From Lactimicrobium massiliense (GTDB lineage Bacteria > Bacillota_I > Bacilli_A > Erysipelotrichales > Erysipelotrichaceae), in NCBI RefSeq assembly GCF_900343155.1, contig NZ_OUNG01000001.1:638211-702210 (forward strand): a stretch of DNA of 64,000 nt. The letters run 5' to 3'. The position numbers and the translations under genes were made by a program. The notes beneath the pieces were generated by a model, which saw only the letters and a list, made by a program, of their open reading frames with translations, was not told the DNA's origin and searched no databases. Of the stretch, positions 1 to 8,738 are shown one piece after another. How positions within the stretch are numbered: position 1 is the first letter of the stretch; the number at the start of each line of letters is the position of its first letter.

Positions 1-884
1 TCCAGCACATAAAGCGTATTTGGTCCATACTTCCGAACGAGTGTCTTACTGATGCAGTGATTTACGTCACTCATCCAACGGTTCTCTCGTCCAGAAATAC
101 GCTTCAGTGCTCTTTTGGCTGACTTTGTACCTTTCGACTGCAGTTCTGCACGCACGGCATCAAACTTGTTGCGCTTTTTGATAATCTTCTTTCCGCTGAA
201 GAAATCAGTATTCTGCTTGTCATCATAAGTTGCAGCCAAAAAGCGCAGTCCTCTGTCAATTCCTACTACATGTTGTATATCCTCCCTTTGCGTTTCTTGT
301 ACTTCCCTGGTGGCAGAGATATGGAAATACCATCTGCCTTTCATGCAAACAAGCTTACCTGTTCCAAACTGCCAGCCGCCATTGAGAAACTTCTGCTCAA
401 AATAATCTGAATGTGCAAACGGCAGTCTGGCTCGTCCTGCAAGTGTATTTAAAGAAAGAAGAAGTTCTCCTGTTTCTTTATCTTCTACAAAGCTGAAATC
501 ACGGCTCCGTACCAGATCAGCCTGCGGCCTCCGGAATGCAATTGGTTTCTGCAGCCAGGTGATATCTCTTCTGAAGGTGTAATATTTTCCGTCACACTTG
601 AACTTGTGCGGCTGATTCTTCATTTGAGTATCAACCGTCTGGTAGCGTGCTGTTACCGTCCTGATAGCAGATTGTGACATTTGTGACTTCAGCCCAAACT
701 TAGAGCGGATATCACTGTACAGTGCAGTGCTCAATCTGACAGAGTTTGTGCAGAAGTCATGGCTGAAAACATAGTCTGACACGAAGTTGCAGGCTTTCAT
801 GTACCAATAACTAAGCTCGCTGAAAGCAAGCTCCTGTTCAGCAGTTGGATACAGTCTAAGTTTTATCGTTTCAGCCAATTGCAT
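1..884 (-). CDS. tnpB: IS200/IS605 TnpB-like RNA-guided nuclease (runs off the left edge)
   Basis: TnpB-family proteins are RuvC-fold nucleases carried by IS200/IS605 elements and guided by an RNA from the element's right end. The reading frame is open from an ATG at 884, preceded by GAGGTGG at a good distance, to the window edge (294 codons). The N-terminal half has the usual layout (MQLAETIKLRLYPTAEQ...), and the first RuvC aspartate motif, VVGIDRGLRFLAATYD, lies around residue 210. The other RuvC motifs and any zinc finger lie outside the window. A decayed tnpA diverges from it 45 bp away, as in IS605. It differs clearly from the TnpB at 52.9 kb, so it is a separate element. The family call is firm; activity cannot be judged. 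Confidence 0.85.
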   Translation of the reverse strand, partial: MQLAETIKLRLYPTAEQELAFSELSYWYMKACNFVSDYVFSHDFCTNSVRLSTALYSDIRSKFGLKSQMSQSAIRTVTARYQTVDTQMKNQPHKFKCDGKYYTFRRDITWLQKPIAFRRPQADLVRSRDFSFVEDKETGELLLSLNTLAGRARLPFAHSDYFEQKFLNGGWQFGTGKLVCMKGRWYFHISATREVQETQREDIQHVVGIDRGLRFLAATYDDKQNTDFFSGKKIIKKRNKFDAVRAELQSKGTKSAKRALKRISGRENRWMSDVNHCISKTLVRKYGPNTLYVL

Positions 885-929
885 GTGTGATACCACCTCA
901 ATACAATTATTATAAATGGAAAAAAACTA

Positions 930-1235
930 TTGAACTCAAGTGACGACAGATATTATTGTCATAACCGCCGCAAGTATATGCTGAAAGTGTATCTTGTGCT
1001 TGTCACCAAGTATAGAAGGAAGTTTCTGCTGGACTACGACACGACAGAGTGCGTCTGCGGCATTGTCAAAAGTATCAAGCAGATGACAACTTATAAGGTA
1101 TGGCAGAAATACAGCAGTGTGCTATGCAAAACGTATTACAAGAAGCAGGTCTTCTGGTCAGATGGTTATTTTGCCTGCAGCATTGGAGAAGTCTCTGTCT
1201 CTACGATCCACCATTATATAGAGAACCAGGGATAG
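930..1235 (+). pseudogene. IS200/IS605 TnpA transposase, internally deleted
   Basis: Y1 (HUH) transposases excise and insert IS200/IS605 single strands. This 101-codon frame opens at a TTG and keeps the N-terminal signature (YLVLVTKYRRKFLL) and the C-terminal one (FWSDGYFACSIG...HHYIENQG). The central third is missing: residues jump from KFLLD to TTECVCGIVKSIK. The lost part normally holds the HUH metal-binding motif, and the usual length is about 130-150 residues. The element therefore cannot make its own transposase. It diverges from the tnpB at 1-884. The region 1236-1438 after it holds a GC-rich inverted-repeat stretch (about 1244-1292) that may be the element end, and no gene. Confidence 0.8.
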
Positions 1236-1438
1236 CGATATATCGGTGGCTCCTCCCACCATCTAAAGGTAGCAGGTTTCCGCCACCAATAATTTTTATG
1301 AAATCTTAAGAATTTCTTAAACACAATCATAGCCTTATTTATACATATGGAAAACCGCATAAATTCAGGCTTCGAATTAATTGCAGAATTGCCGATCTGA
1401 TCTCAGAAATTTAGATGGACGAGAATTACCAGGGGGAA

Positions 1439-3268
1439 TCATTCCACTTCTGCTGCACAGGTGGGAAGCTGTATCTCTGCTTTGAACAAGTCACCATCAA
1501 TTGTGATATGGAAGGTGCCATGCATGAGTCCGATCAGAGATCTGGCAATGGAAAGACCCAGACCGCTGCCCTCACTGTTCCGCGATACATCCCCTCTGAC
1601 AAATCGTTCCATCAGTTCTTCTGCACTCACATTCAGTGGTGCCCGTGATACATTGGCAACACAGATCATCACGTCATCCTTCTCCTGCCAGGTATGAATA
1701 TAGACACGGGAAGAAGGCAGAGAATACTTCAGGGCATTATCAAGCAGATTGTTCACTGCCCGCCACAACAGTCTTCCATCCGCAGTTACACACAGATCAG
1801 GATCTGTTTCATCAACATGCAGAGTCAGTCCGGCTTTTTCAAAGCGTTCCCGGTATTCTCCCTCAGCCTGGGCAAGCAGTTCCCTGACATGAATCTGTTC
1901 AGAATGCACCGGAATGGCACCATTTTCTGCTTTGGCCGCAGCCATGACATCCTCACTCAGTCTTTTCAGACGTTCACTCTGGCGGGCAAGAACCGCCAGA
2001 TACTCTGTTTCCTGGTCCGGCGTATGCTCTTTCTGCAGTATGTCAACATAGCTGATGATCGCTGTCAAGGGAGTACGAATATCATGGGACACATTGGCAA
2101 TCAGCTGGGCTTGCAGCCGCTGTGCCCGTGTCCTTTCGGAAACAGCATTCTCCAGAGAATCTCCCAGGCCATTCATCCTGATGGCAAGATCATATGCGGC
2201 GCCGTGCACATTGCCGAGCGTAGCTTCATCAATGCGCCAGTCTGTTTTTCCATTCTGCATTTCATCGGCTGCCTTTGTACACACTTTAAGGCCATGATGC
2301 AGAATCAGATTATCCAGCAGCGGAACCAGAACTGCCAGAGAAAACAGCAGCTTTTCAATCTTGCCGCCAGACCACAGAAGATAAATCACCCATGCGGCAA
2401 GTACAGTTCCATAGACAATGCCGCGAAACACAGGATGCGAAAGAATATGACTGTCAAGATGACTGAAAGCATATCCGATCATACTGTCACAGGCAAAGGT
2501 ATGGGTCTGCAGCAGATGCAGGAAGATCCGCAGGATCTGCACACAGACAAGAAAAAAGGCAAGAAGATACAGCAGGGAAAGCAGGAAATTGACAGGGCTT
2601 CCAGTTGTAATCAGGCTCCGATAGGAATAGGCATGCAGGAATGAGCGCATCAGCAGGCCCATCAAAAGGGCAATAACCGCAAATACATCCAGACTGTATC
2701 GTTGAAAGGAATGCCTGCCGGAAAAGGCAAGCCAGAGGGCCAGTGCAGCTGCTGCCATCGTCACCAGTACAAAGACATAGCGGTGAGAATGAAGCCAATT
2801 TTCATAATCACAGGAGAGCTTCAGCCTCCAGTAAACATCATGAGCCGTCAATACAGAGGGCAGGCTCATCCGCACCTGGTAGATCTCACTGCCTGCTCTG
2901 GGCAGATTCGCATCTGTGTACCAGGTCGAATTTGTATACAGATCATGCAGGATATTTACCCGGTAAGCAGTGACACTGTTATTTGCCTTGCCGATTGCCA
3001 ATTTCCAGCTGCCGGTGTCCTGCTCATATGTGTACAGGCTGATCTGTAGATTCGAATCCACGGTATTCCACTGTCTGAGATCAGATTGATTCCCCCAGCC
3101 CGTCGCATATGCAAGGGCATCCTGACGCATTTGTTCCTTCATGAGGCTGTTTGCATCGCCATTGGTGCTGTTCCATGCATGCAGTCCCATGGCCGATACC
3201 GCCGCCAGCAGAAACATCATAATCATCAGGATCGTAGCCGTACACCTCTGCCATTTATGCTGCATCAT
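1439..3268 (-). CDS. Membrane sensor histidine kinase
   Basis: Sensor kinase of a two-component system. A first membrane segment (about residues 10-30) and an extracytoplasmic domain of roughly 130 residues are followed by several more membrane segments between about 165 and 330. The cytoplasmic kinase core then shows the H-box NVSHDIRTPLTAI near residue 393, the N-box NNLLDNALKY near 505 and the G-box GSGLGLSIA near 567. No obvious HAMP signature is visible. The start overlaps the end of the response-regulator gene by 14 bp, so the two are translated together. The multi-pass input region suggests envelope or antibiotic sensing, but the ligand cannot be read from sequence. The adjacent ABC importer is downstream of its own promoter region and may be unrelated. 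Confidence 0.9.
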   Translation of the reverse strand: MMQHKWQRCTATILMIMMFLLAAVSAMGLHAWNSTNGDANSLMKEQMRQDALAYATGWGNQSDLRQWNTVDSNLQISLYTYEQDTGSWKLAIGKANNSVTAYRVNILHDLYTNSTWYTDANLPRAGSEIYQVRMSLPSVLTAHDVYWRLKLSCDYENWLHSHRYVFVLVTMAAAALALWLAFSGRHSFQRYSLDVFAVIALLMGLLMRSFLHAYSYRSLITTGSPVNFLLSLLYLLAFFLVCVQILRIFLHLLQTHTFACDSMIGYAFSHLDSHILSHPVFRGIVYGTVLAAWVIYLLWSGGKIEKLLFSLAVLVPLLDNLILHHGLKVCTKAADEMQNGKTDWRIDEATLGNVHGAAYDLAIRMNGLGDSLENAVSERTRAQRLQAQLIANVSHDIRTPLTAIISYVDILQKEHTPDQETEYLAVLARQSERLKRLSEDVMAAAKAENGAIPVHSEQIHVRELLAQAEGEYRERFEKAGLTLHVDETDPDLCVTADGRLLWRAVNNLLDNALKYSLPSSRVYIHTWQEKDDVMICVANVSRAPLNVSAEELMERFVRGDVSRNSEGSGLGLSIARSLIGLMHGTFHITIDGDLFKAEIQLPTCAAEVE

Positions 3269-3956
3269 GATAATCCTCCATTCTGTATCCCCGTCCCCAT
3301 TCCACCTTCAGATATTCCGGATGGGAAGGATCCGTCTCAATCTTTTCCCGCAGATGACGGATATGAACAGCAATCGTATTATCTCCCATGACTGGTTCAT
3401 CATCCCAGCAGCCCCGATAAATAGCAGAGCTGGAATATGTGATGCCGGGATGCTGCATGAAAAACAGAAGAATCCTGTATTCCGTACGGGTCAGATGGAT
3501 AGGATTCCCATCGACACTCACTTCATTTGTTTTCTGATTCAGCATGATGCCGCCGTTGACCAGAACATTGTCATCGTCAGTCTGACCGCCAAGATGCTGA
3601 TATCGCCGCAGTTGGGAGGCAACTCTCGCCCTGACTTCACTGGCATGAAACGGTTTGGTGATATAATCATCCGCCCCTGCTTCCAGACCCGCAATCTTAT
3701 CCTCTTCCTCACCTTTTGCACTAAGAAAGATCACCGGCACATTACAGAAGGAACGAATCTCACGAACGGTCTGAATGCCATCCATCTCCGGCATCATGAT
3801 ATCCAGCAATATCAGATCTATCTTTCGTTCCCGCAGTATCTGCAAGGCCTGTCTGCCATTTTCCGCAAGCAGGATCTCATATCCCTGCGGCAAAAGATAA
3901 ATCCGCAGAGCAAGCAAAATATCCCGCTCATCATCGACCAATAGAATTGTTGACAT
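3255..3956 (-). CDS. OmpR/PhoB-family response regulator
   Basis: DNA-binding partner of the adjacent kinase. The receiver domain (residues 1-115) has the acidic pair in LLVDDERD, the phospho-acceptor Asp in LILLDIMMPEMDG (about residue 53) and the conserved Lys in ITKPF. The C-terminal winged helix (about 130-228) has the typical R.Y.LL.F and VHI.HLREKIE...VWGRGYR-like pattern. Length (233 aa) is normal. The ATG at 3956 is preceded by AGGAGCGGGGG. Gene order is regulator then kinase, with overlapping ends. It resembles VanR/PhoP-type regulators, but the target genes are unknown. Confidence 0.93.
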   Translation of the reverse strand: MSTILLVDDERDILLALRIYLLPQGYEILLAENGRQALQILRERKIDLILLDIMMPEMDGIQTVREIRSFCNVPVIFLSAKGEEEDKIAGLEAGADDYITKPFHASEVRARVASQLRRYQHLGGQTDDDNVLVNGGIMLNQKTNEVSVDGNPIHLTRTEYRILLFFMQHPGITYSSSAIYRGCWDDEPVMGDNTIAVHIRHLREKIETDPSHPEYLKVEWGRGYRMEDYHDAA

Positions 3957-4033
3957 GTCCCCCGCTCCTTTTCAGACTCATTATAGCCAGTGCCAGACAG
4001 GATACTTTAAGGAATTATTAAGAAGAGCGCTGC

Positions 4034-4080
4034 AAAAGAAAAAAGTATCAGGACATCACACAAGAGTGTCTGATGTCCCG
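4034..4080 (-). terminator. Rho-independent terminator after the amino-acid ABC operon
   Basis: Perfect 8-bp stem GGACATCA/TGATGTCC (4052-4079), followed on the minus strand by a T-rich run. It lies between the binding-protein gene and the response-regulator gene. Confidence 0.8.
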
Positions 4081-4131
4081 ATACAGCGCATGCTGTGCCA
4101 CAAGACTTTTTCCGGATATTCTTCCTTCCTC

Positions 4132-4917
4132 TTACTTATTGGTCAGATCTGCCCCGAAATACTTCTCTGACAGCTGAGCCAGAGTACCATCATCTCTCAT
4201 TTCCTGCAGTGCCTTATCCACAGCTTCCTTCAGGGAATCAGATCCTTTCTTCATCGGAATGGCATATTCTGTCACATCATCTGACTGGACTGCCACCTTC
4301 AGATTGGTCTCCCCGGTGGTATGCAGATAATCCTGTACGGATGTATCCGCATTGATCGTGGCATCAACCGTACCATTAAGCACCAGGGTCATCGTCTCTG
4401 CCAGTGTCGGAACATTGGATACCTCAGCCCCATACTGCTCTCCCATTTCCGCATAGGTGGAACCCGTGGAGTTAGCAGTCTTTTTGCCTTTCAGATCATC
4501 AAAGCTTGTGATATCGGTATTGTCCTTCAACGTGACAAGATCAATGTGGTCATAGGCATAGGGATCCGAGAAATCAAAGGTATTCTCACGCTCCTTGGTC
4601 ACATCAACGCCATTGACGACAATGTCATACACCCCCGTGGAAAGCCCTGTCAGAAGGCCATCCCATGGCGCTTCCGTAATCTTCGCCTCTACGCCAAGCT
4701 TTTCGGCAACACCTTTGGCAACTTCAACATCATAGCCAACCAGATCATCATTTTCATCATGATAGGAAAAAGGCTGCCAGTCCCCTTCCAGACCAATATT
4801 GATCACACCGGCATCCTGAATCTTCTTCAGTGAATCATCTCCTGCGGATTTTCCGCATCCTGCCAGTGTCAAAGCCAGCACCCCGGCTAATACAGCACTG
4901 ATTTGTTTCTTCATCAT
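4132..4917 (-). CDS. Amino-acid (probably cystine) ABC transporter substrate-binding lipoprotein
   Basis: Family-3 solute-binding protein anchored by a lipobox (LTLAGC, Cys about residue 21). The mature part is typical: GVINIGLEGDWQPFSYHD, the WDGLLTGLSTGVYDIVVNGV segment, and a C-terminal DDGTLAQLSEKYFGADL. The WDGLLTGL...YDIVVNGV...T.ER pattern is closest to cystine-binding proteins (FliY/TcyA type) and less like glutamine binders, so cystine is an inference. Its ATG overlaps the stop of the ATPase gene (ATGA). The order permease-ATPase-binding protein in one tightly packed operon gives a complete importer. Confidence 0.88.
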   Translation of the reverse strand: MMKKQISAVLAGVLALTLAGCGKSAGDDSLKKIQDAGVINIGLEGDWQPFSYHDENDDLVGYDVEVAKGVAEKLGVEAKITEAPWDGLLTGLSTGVYDIVVNGVDVTKERENTFDFSDPYAYDHIDLVTLKDNTDITSFDDLKGKKTANSTGSTYAEMGEQYGAEVSNVPTLAETMTLVLNGTVDATINADTSVQDYLHTTGETNLKVAVQSDDVTEYAIPMKKGSDSLKEAVDKALQEMRDDGTLAQLSEKYFGADLTNK

Positions 4918-5669
4918 CTTTCCTCCCTGTCTTCCATACGCAGGAATTCCCTTGTTCTATCCTTCTGAGGACGCGCAAAGAAGTCCTGCGTACTGCCTTC
5001 TTCCACAATCACCCCATGTTCCATAAAGATTGTATGCGTGCTGACATCCCTGGCAAATGACATTTCATGCGTCACCACAATCATCGTTCTGCCCTCTCTG
5101 GCCAGATCCCGCATCACCTTCAGCACCTCACCAATCAATTCCGGATCCAGCGCACTTGTCGGCTCATCGAAATAGAGGATCTCAGGATCAATGGCAAGGG
5201 CTCTGGCAATAGCAGCACGCTGCTGCTGACCGCCGGAAAGCTGAGAAGGATAATAGTCTGCTCTTTCCGCCATGCCAACCTTTCTCAGCATTGCCATGGC
5301 AATCTCTTCCGCCTGCTTCACCGGCATCTTCCGTGCCACTGTCAGCCCAAGCATCACATTCTTCAGCACGTTCAGATTGGCAAACAGGTTGTAATTCTGA
5401 AACACAAAACCAGTATGTTTCCGGACTTCTTCAATATCCTTTTTTCCGATATGGGCAAGATCATAGTCTTTCCCATCAAACACAATCGTACCCCCATCCG
5501 CTTTCTCCAGAAAATTCAGACAGCGCAGCAGCGTTGTCTTGCCAGAGCCAGATGGGCCAAGAATGGCTACGACATCACCCTTGTTTACCTGCAGGGATAC
5601 ATCCTGCAGAACATCCAGCGTACCGAATGATTTGCGGATATGATCTGCTTTTAATACCTGCTGCATCAC
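4914..5669 (-). CDS. Amino-acid ABC transporter ATP-binding protein
   Basis: Polar amino-acid importer ATPase of the GlnQ/TcyC type. It has Walker A GPSGSGKTTLLRC, the Q-loop QNYNLF, the signature LSGGQQQRAAIARALA, Walker B ILYFDEPTSALDPE and the switch His in VVTHEMSFA. Its 251 residues are the normal size. It overlaps both neighbours by ATGA junctions (start over the permease stop, stop over the binding-protein start), so translation of the three genes is coupled. Confidence 0.95.
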   Translation of the reverse strand: MMQQVLKADHIRKSFGTLDVLQDVSLQVNKGDVVAILGPSGSGKTTLLRCLNFLEKADGGTIVFDGKDYDLAHIGKKDIEEVRKHTGFVFQNYNLFANLNVLKNVMLGLTVARKMPVKQAEEIAMAMLRKVGMAERADYYPSQLSGGQQQRAAIARALAIDPEILYFDEPTSALDPELIGEVLKVMRDLAREGRTMIVVTHEMSFARDVSTHTIFMEHGVIVEEGSTQDFFARPQKDRTREFLRMEDREER

Positions 5670-6343
5670 TTTGCCTCCTGACTCTGATAGCGGTTGAGTC
5701 TTTTTTCAATGGCTCTTTGAACAAGGGTAATCAAGGAACAAAACAGCAGATAAACCACCGCCACTTCAATGTACAATGGCATGAACTGATATGTTCTGCC
5801 GGCAATCCGCTGGGTTGTCATAAACATATCCACAACCGTAATATTGGCAGCCAGGGAGGTATCCTTGACAAGTGAAATCAGCGAGTTGGATAAAGCCGGA
5901 AAAGCCGTACGGAATGCCTGCGGCAGGACAATATGATGCATGATCTGAAAGAAATTCAGGCCGATGCAGTATCCTGCCTCGCTCTGCCCTTTGTCTACTG
6001 CTTCCAGACTGCCGCGCAGCGTCTCCGCCATATATGCCCCTTCACAGAAAGACAGACCAACTGCAGCTGCCGCAAAGGCATCCACATGAATGCCAATGAC
6101 AGGCAGTCCATAGAAGATAATCGCCAGCTGCACAAGCAGCGGCGTACCCCGGATCAGCCAGATATAGAATCTGGCAATCTGCTTCAGCACCGGCACCCTT
6201 GCATACTGCACAAGAGCAGTCACCAGCGCAATCAGCAGACCAGCCAGAAAAGCCACTATAGTCAGCGGAATCGTCACTCTGATCCCTGCTGCAAGTATTT
6301 TCCAGAAGGAATCATACAGGATTCCCCACAATCCATCTGTCAT
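5666..6343 (-). CDS. Amino-acid ABC transporter permease
   Basis: HisM/TcyB-type inner-membrane permease of 225 residues with about five membrane segments. The EAA cytoplasmic loop that contacts the ATPase is GYCIGLNFFQIMHHIVLPQA. The ATG at 6343 follows an AGGAGAGAG ribosome site. It is the first gene of the importer operon. A dyad at 6414-6434 lies in the promoter region upstream. Confidence 0.93.
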   Translation of the reverse strand: MTDGLWGILYDSFWKILAAGIRVTIPLTIVAFLAGLLIALVTALVQYARVPVLKQIARFYIWLIRGTPLLVQLAIIFYGLPVIGIHVDAFAAAAVGLSFCEGAYMAETLRGSLEAVDKGQSEAGYCIGLNFFQIMHHIVLPQAFRTAFPALSNSLISLVKDTSLAANITVVDMFMTTQRIAGRTYQFMPLYIEVAVVYLLFCSLITLVQRAIEKRLNRYQSQEAK

Positions 6344-6413
6344 CTCTCTTCTCTCTCCTGTCTGTGCATTTTAGACATGCTTTCCATAACCATCAAGCAA
6401 AATGCATCATACC

Positions 6414-6434
6414 ATTATGCAAATTCTGCATAAT
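6414..6434. promoter_or_regulatory. Perfect 21-bp dyad upstream of the amino-acid ABC operon
   Basis: ATTATGCA-N5-TGCATAAT is a perfect inverted repeat about 70 bp before the permease start. A related half-site (ATGCATCAT) lies at 6401-6409. It is probably a repressor or activator operator for the importer. The regulator is unknown. Confidence 0.55.
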
Positions 6435-6499
6435 CAGTTATTCTTCGCCTGCCGCAAAAAAGGCATCTGCCATCTGACAGATACCCATTCTGATATGCA

Positions 6500-8584
6500 T
6501 CAGGATGCCGGTGAAGGCGATGGCGAAGCATTCGCCGTTTCCGGAACAACATAGTAATTCAAAGCATATGACAGCATCCTATGCGTCTTGGAAGCACTCA
6601 GCACGCCCACCTCAATACTGCTGCCAGCCTTTGGCATCTCACCTTTCACCTTCAATGTATTGATATCCACAAACTCAGTATCCACAGCATCGCCATCCAC
6701 CACAGCCCGGCATGCCTGTGTAAAGTTCCTTCCCTTGATCAGATATCCATCCGCCACAGGAACAATCCCGGTCATGACAATACGTTTGATGCCAAGATGA
6801 TAATTGGGATCCGGCTGATACGGATCATCGCCGCCATACACATACTGCTTTCCATACAGCAGATCATACTGCAGCGTCTGCATTTCATTGAAGAAATTCT
6901 CCTCCTGCCCGGTATGTGCCTGCTGAAAGCGGAACATAGTCCCTGTATGAATATCAAGAGCATTCATAATCGTTGCAATCGCACGGTACGATGTCAGATC
7001 CTGATCCGGCATATCAAGGCCGAAATTATTCCAGATCATATAATTGGTCTGATACAGATTGCCGCCAGACAGATCCTGCTGGGTCAGATTCATCGTAGGC
7101 AGATGATCGCCATAGAACAGAATAATACTCTTTTCATCACGCTGATTGACAGAATCAATCAGATCCCTGATGAACTGATCCTCTTCATGAATCTCGTTCA
7201 CATAGTATTCCCATGCACAGCGCTGTGCCTCACTCATATTGCCGGACACCGTAATTTCCGGATCCTCCAGCACTTCTTCTGTCGGATAGGCACCATGAGG
7301 CTGCACAGAAACTGTAAAGATGTAATCCTTGCCAGGAGTGGCATCCATAGCATCATTGATCGGCCTGATCAGATTGCGGTCACGCATCCACCCATTGTGA
7401 TTGACATCATCCTGATTCTGCATATATTCCTTGGACGTAAAAGTATCAAAGCCAAGATTCTTATACACTTTCTTGCGCGAATAGAAGTTTGCCTCATTGT
7501 CATGCAGGGCACTGGCCGCATAGCCAAGCGTCTTCAGATCATAGGCACTGCTCTCGCACGGTTCCTGGGACAGAATGCTCTTGAACGGATATTCACCGGC
7601 GCCAAAGAAGCGCAGCGACATGCCGGTCAGCGTCTCAAACTCCGTATTGGCCGTGCCGGCGCCGATGGTCGGCACCGTATAGTAGCCATTTGTGCAGCTG
7701 CTCTCCAATTCATGCCAGTTGGGAATGGGATCCTGGGAGCACTGCAGATAATTCACACGCGAAGGATCAAAGAACGATTCCAGCTGTACGACAATAATAT
7801 TAGGAAGATCATCGGTATCCGCCGTTGTCGTACCTGCCTTTTCATCCTCACTTGTAATCGTTTGTACAAGAGCAGGTGAATAGTTGTTAGGCTCCCTGAT
7901 CCCGGTATCCAGTACCGTTACCGTAAAGCAGTAAGGAAAGCCATAATCCTGATAGGCAAAGGCAATATTGCCGAAGTATGTGGAAAGAATGCGGGCATTG
8001 ACGCAGAGTTTTGTCAGGCCGAAGAAGCCGGCAAATGCAGCCGCAAGACCAACGATCACAACCGGATAGTGCATCTTTCCACGATACCGCGGAGAACGGA
8101 AGAGATAGATCACCACAAGGATAATAGCCGTTACGACAAGAGCATAGAGCAGGAATATCCTGAAACTGGACAGATACTTGCCCATGACTGCCTTGCCTTC
8201 CGTAAAGTTCTTAAAATCCGGGCCGGTGAACGGCGTTACCCTCTTGGAAAGGATAATGCCATTGGCTACACCAAGGGCAATCCAGAGACCAAAGACAAGC
8301 ACCCGCAGAAAACGCCGCTTCCGGAACAGAAAAATCGGCAATGAAGTCACAAAGACAAGCACACAGTTATACAGAAATGCCTTGGTACTGCTGTGCACAA
8401 ACGCCAGTCCTGCCATCAGGCTGTGCCGGGAGACCGCCTCGATGATCAGACAGGTCAGCACTGATAAGCCAAACTGGGCAAGCAGTGCCTGCCAGTTATT
8501 CATCTGCCGGGGTGCTTCCCGCTCCCGCAGCAGCTCTTTCAGAAAGTGAAACACTTTACTCCATATCTCTTTCATACGCTTCAT
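6500..8584 (-). CDS. LtaS-like lipoteichoic acid synthase family sulfatase
   Basis: Polyglycerol-phosphate transferase family enzyme acting outside the membrane. About five N-terminal membrane segments (roughly residues 20-220) precede an extracellular alkaline-phosphatase/sulfatase-fold domain. That domain shows LPNIIVVQLESFFDP (metal ligand Glu), the catalytic-Thr region PTIGAGTANTEFETLTG, HDNEANFYSRKKVYKNLGFD and ILFYGDHLPT. The C-terminus ends in a Pro/Ser tail (SPSPSPAS). I take the ATG at 8584 because AGGTGG precedes it; an upstream in-frame ATG at 8611 lacks a ribosome site. The gene stands alone. LtaS proper or a wall-polymer paralogue are both possible. Confidence 0.88.
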   Translation of the reverse strand: MKRMKEIWSKVFHFLKELLREREAPRQMNNWQALLAQFGLSVLTCLIIEAVSRHSLMAGLAFVHSSTKAFLYNCVLVFVTSLPIFLFRKRRFLRVLVFGLWIALGVANGIILSKRVTPFTGPDFKNFTEGKAVMGKYLSSFRIFLLYALVVTAIILVVIYLFRSPRYRGKMHYPVVIVGLAAAFAGFFGLTKLCVNARILSTYFGNIAFAYQDYGFPYCFTVTVLDTGIREPNNYSPALVQTITSEDEKAGTTTADTDDLPNIIVVQLESFFDPSRVNYLQCSQDPIPNWHELESSCTNGYYTVPTIGAGTANTEFETLTGMSLRFFGAGEYPFKSILSQEPCESSAYDLKTLGYAASALHDNEANFYSRKKVYKNLGFDTFTSKEYMQNQDDVNHNGWMRDRNLIRPINDAMDATPGKDYIFTVSVQPHGAYPTEEVLEDPEITVSGNMSEAQRCAWEYYVNEIHEEDQFIRDLIDSVNQRDEKSIILFYGDHLPTMNLTQQDLSGGNLYQTNYMIWNNFGLDMPDQDLTSYRAIATIMNALDIHTGTMFRFQQAHTGQEENFFNEMQTLQYDLLYGKQYVYGGDDPYQPDPNYHLGIKRIVMTGIVPVADGYLIKGRNFTQACRAVVDGDAVDTEFVDINTLKVKGEMPKAGSSIEVGVLSASKTHRMLSYALNYYVVPETANASPSPSPAS

Positions 8585-8738
8585 ATTTCCACCTGTTTGA
8601 ATTCCGGCCACTATGATAGTCCTTTTTCACGATTTTTACACATTTTCATCATTAAAATTATCTTAAGATTGCATGGGCATCTTCCTTTTCTTTTTTCCAG
8701 AGACAAGGCATCATACAGATATCGAGAGGTAACTTCAT

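Noticed and set aside
6581..7879. 432-codon plus-strand frame opposite the LtaS-like gene
   Set aside because: His/Ile/Leu-rich shadow of the minus-strand sulfatase with clear motifs.
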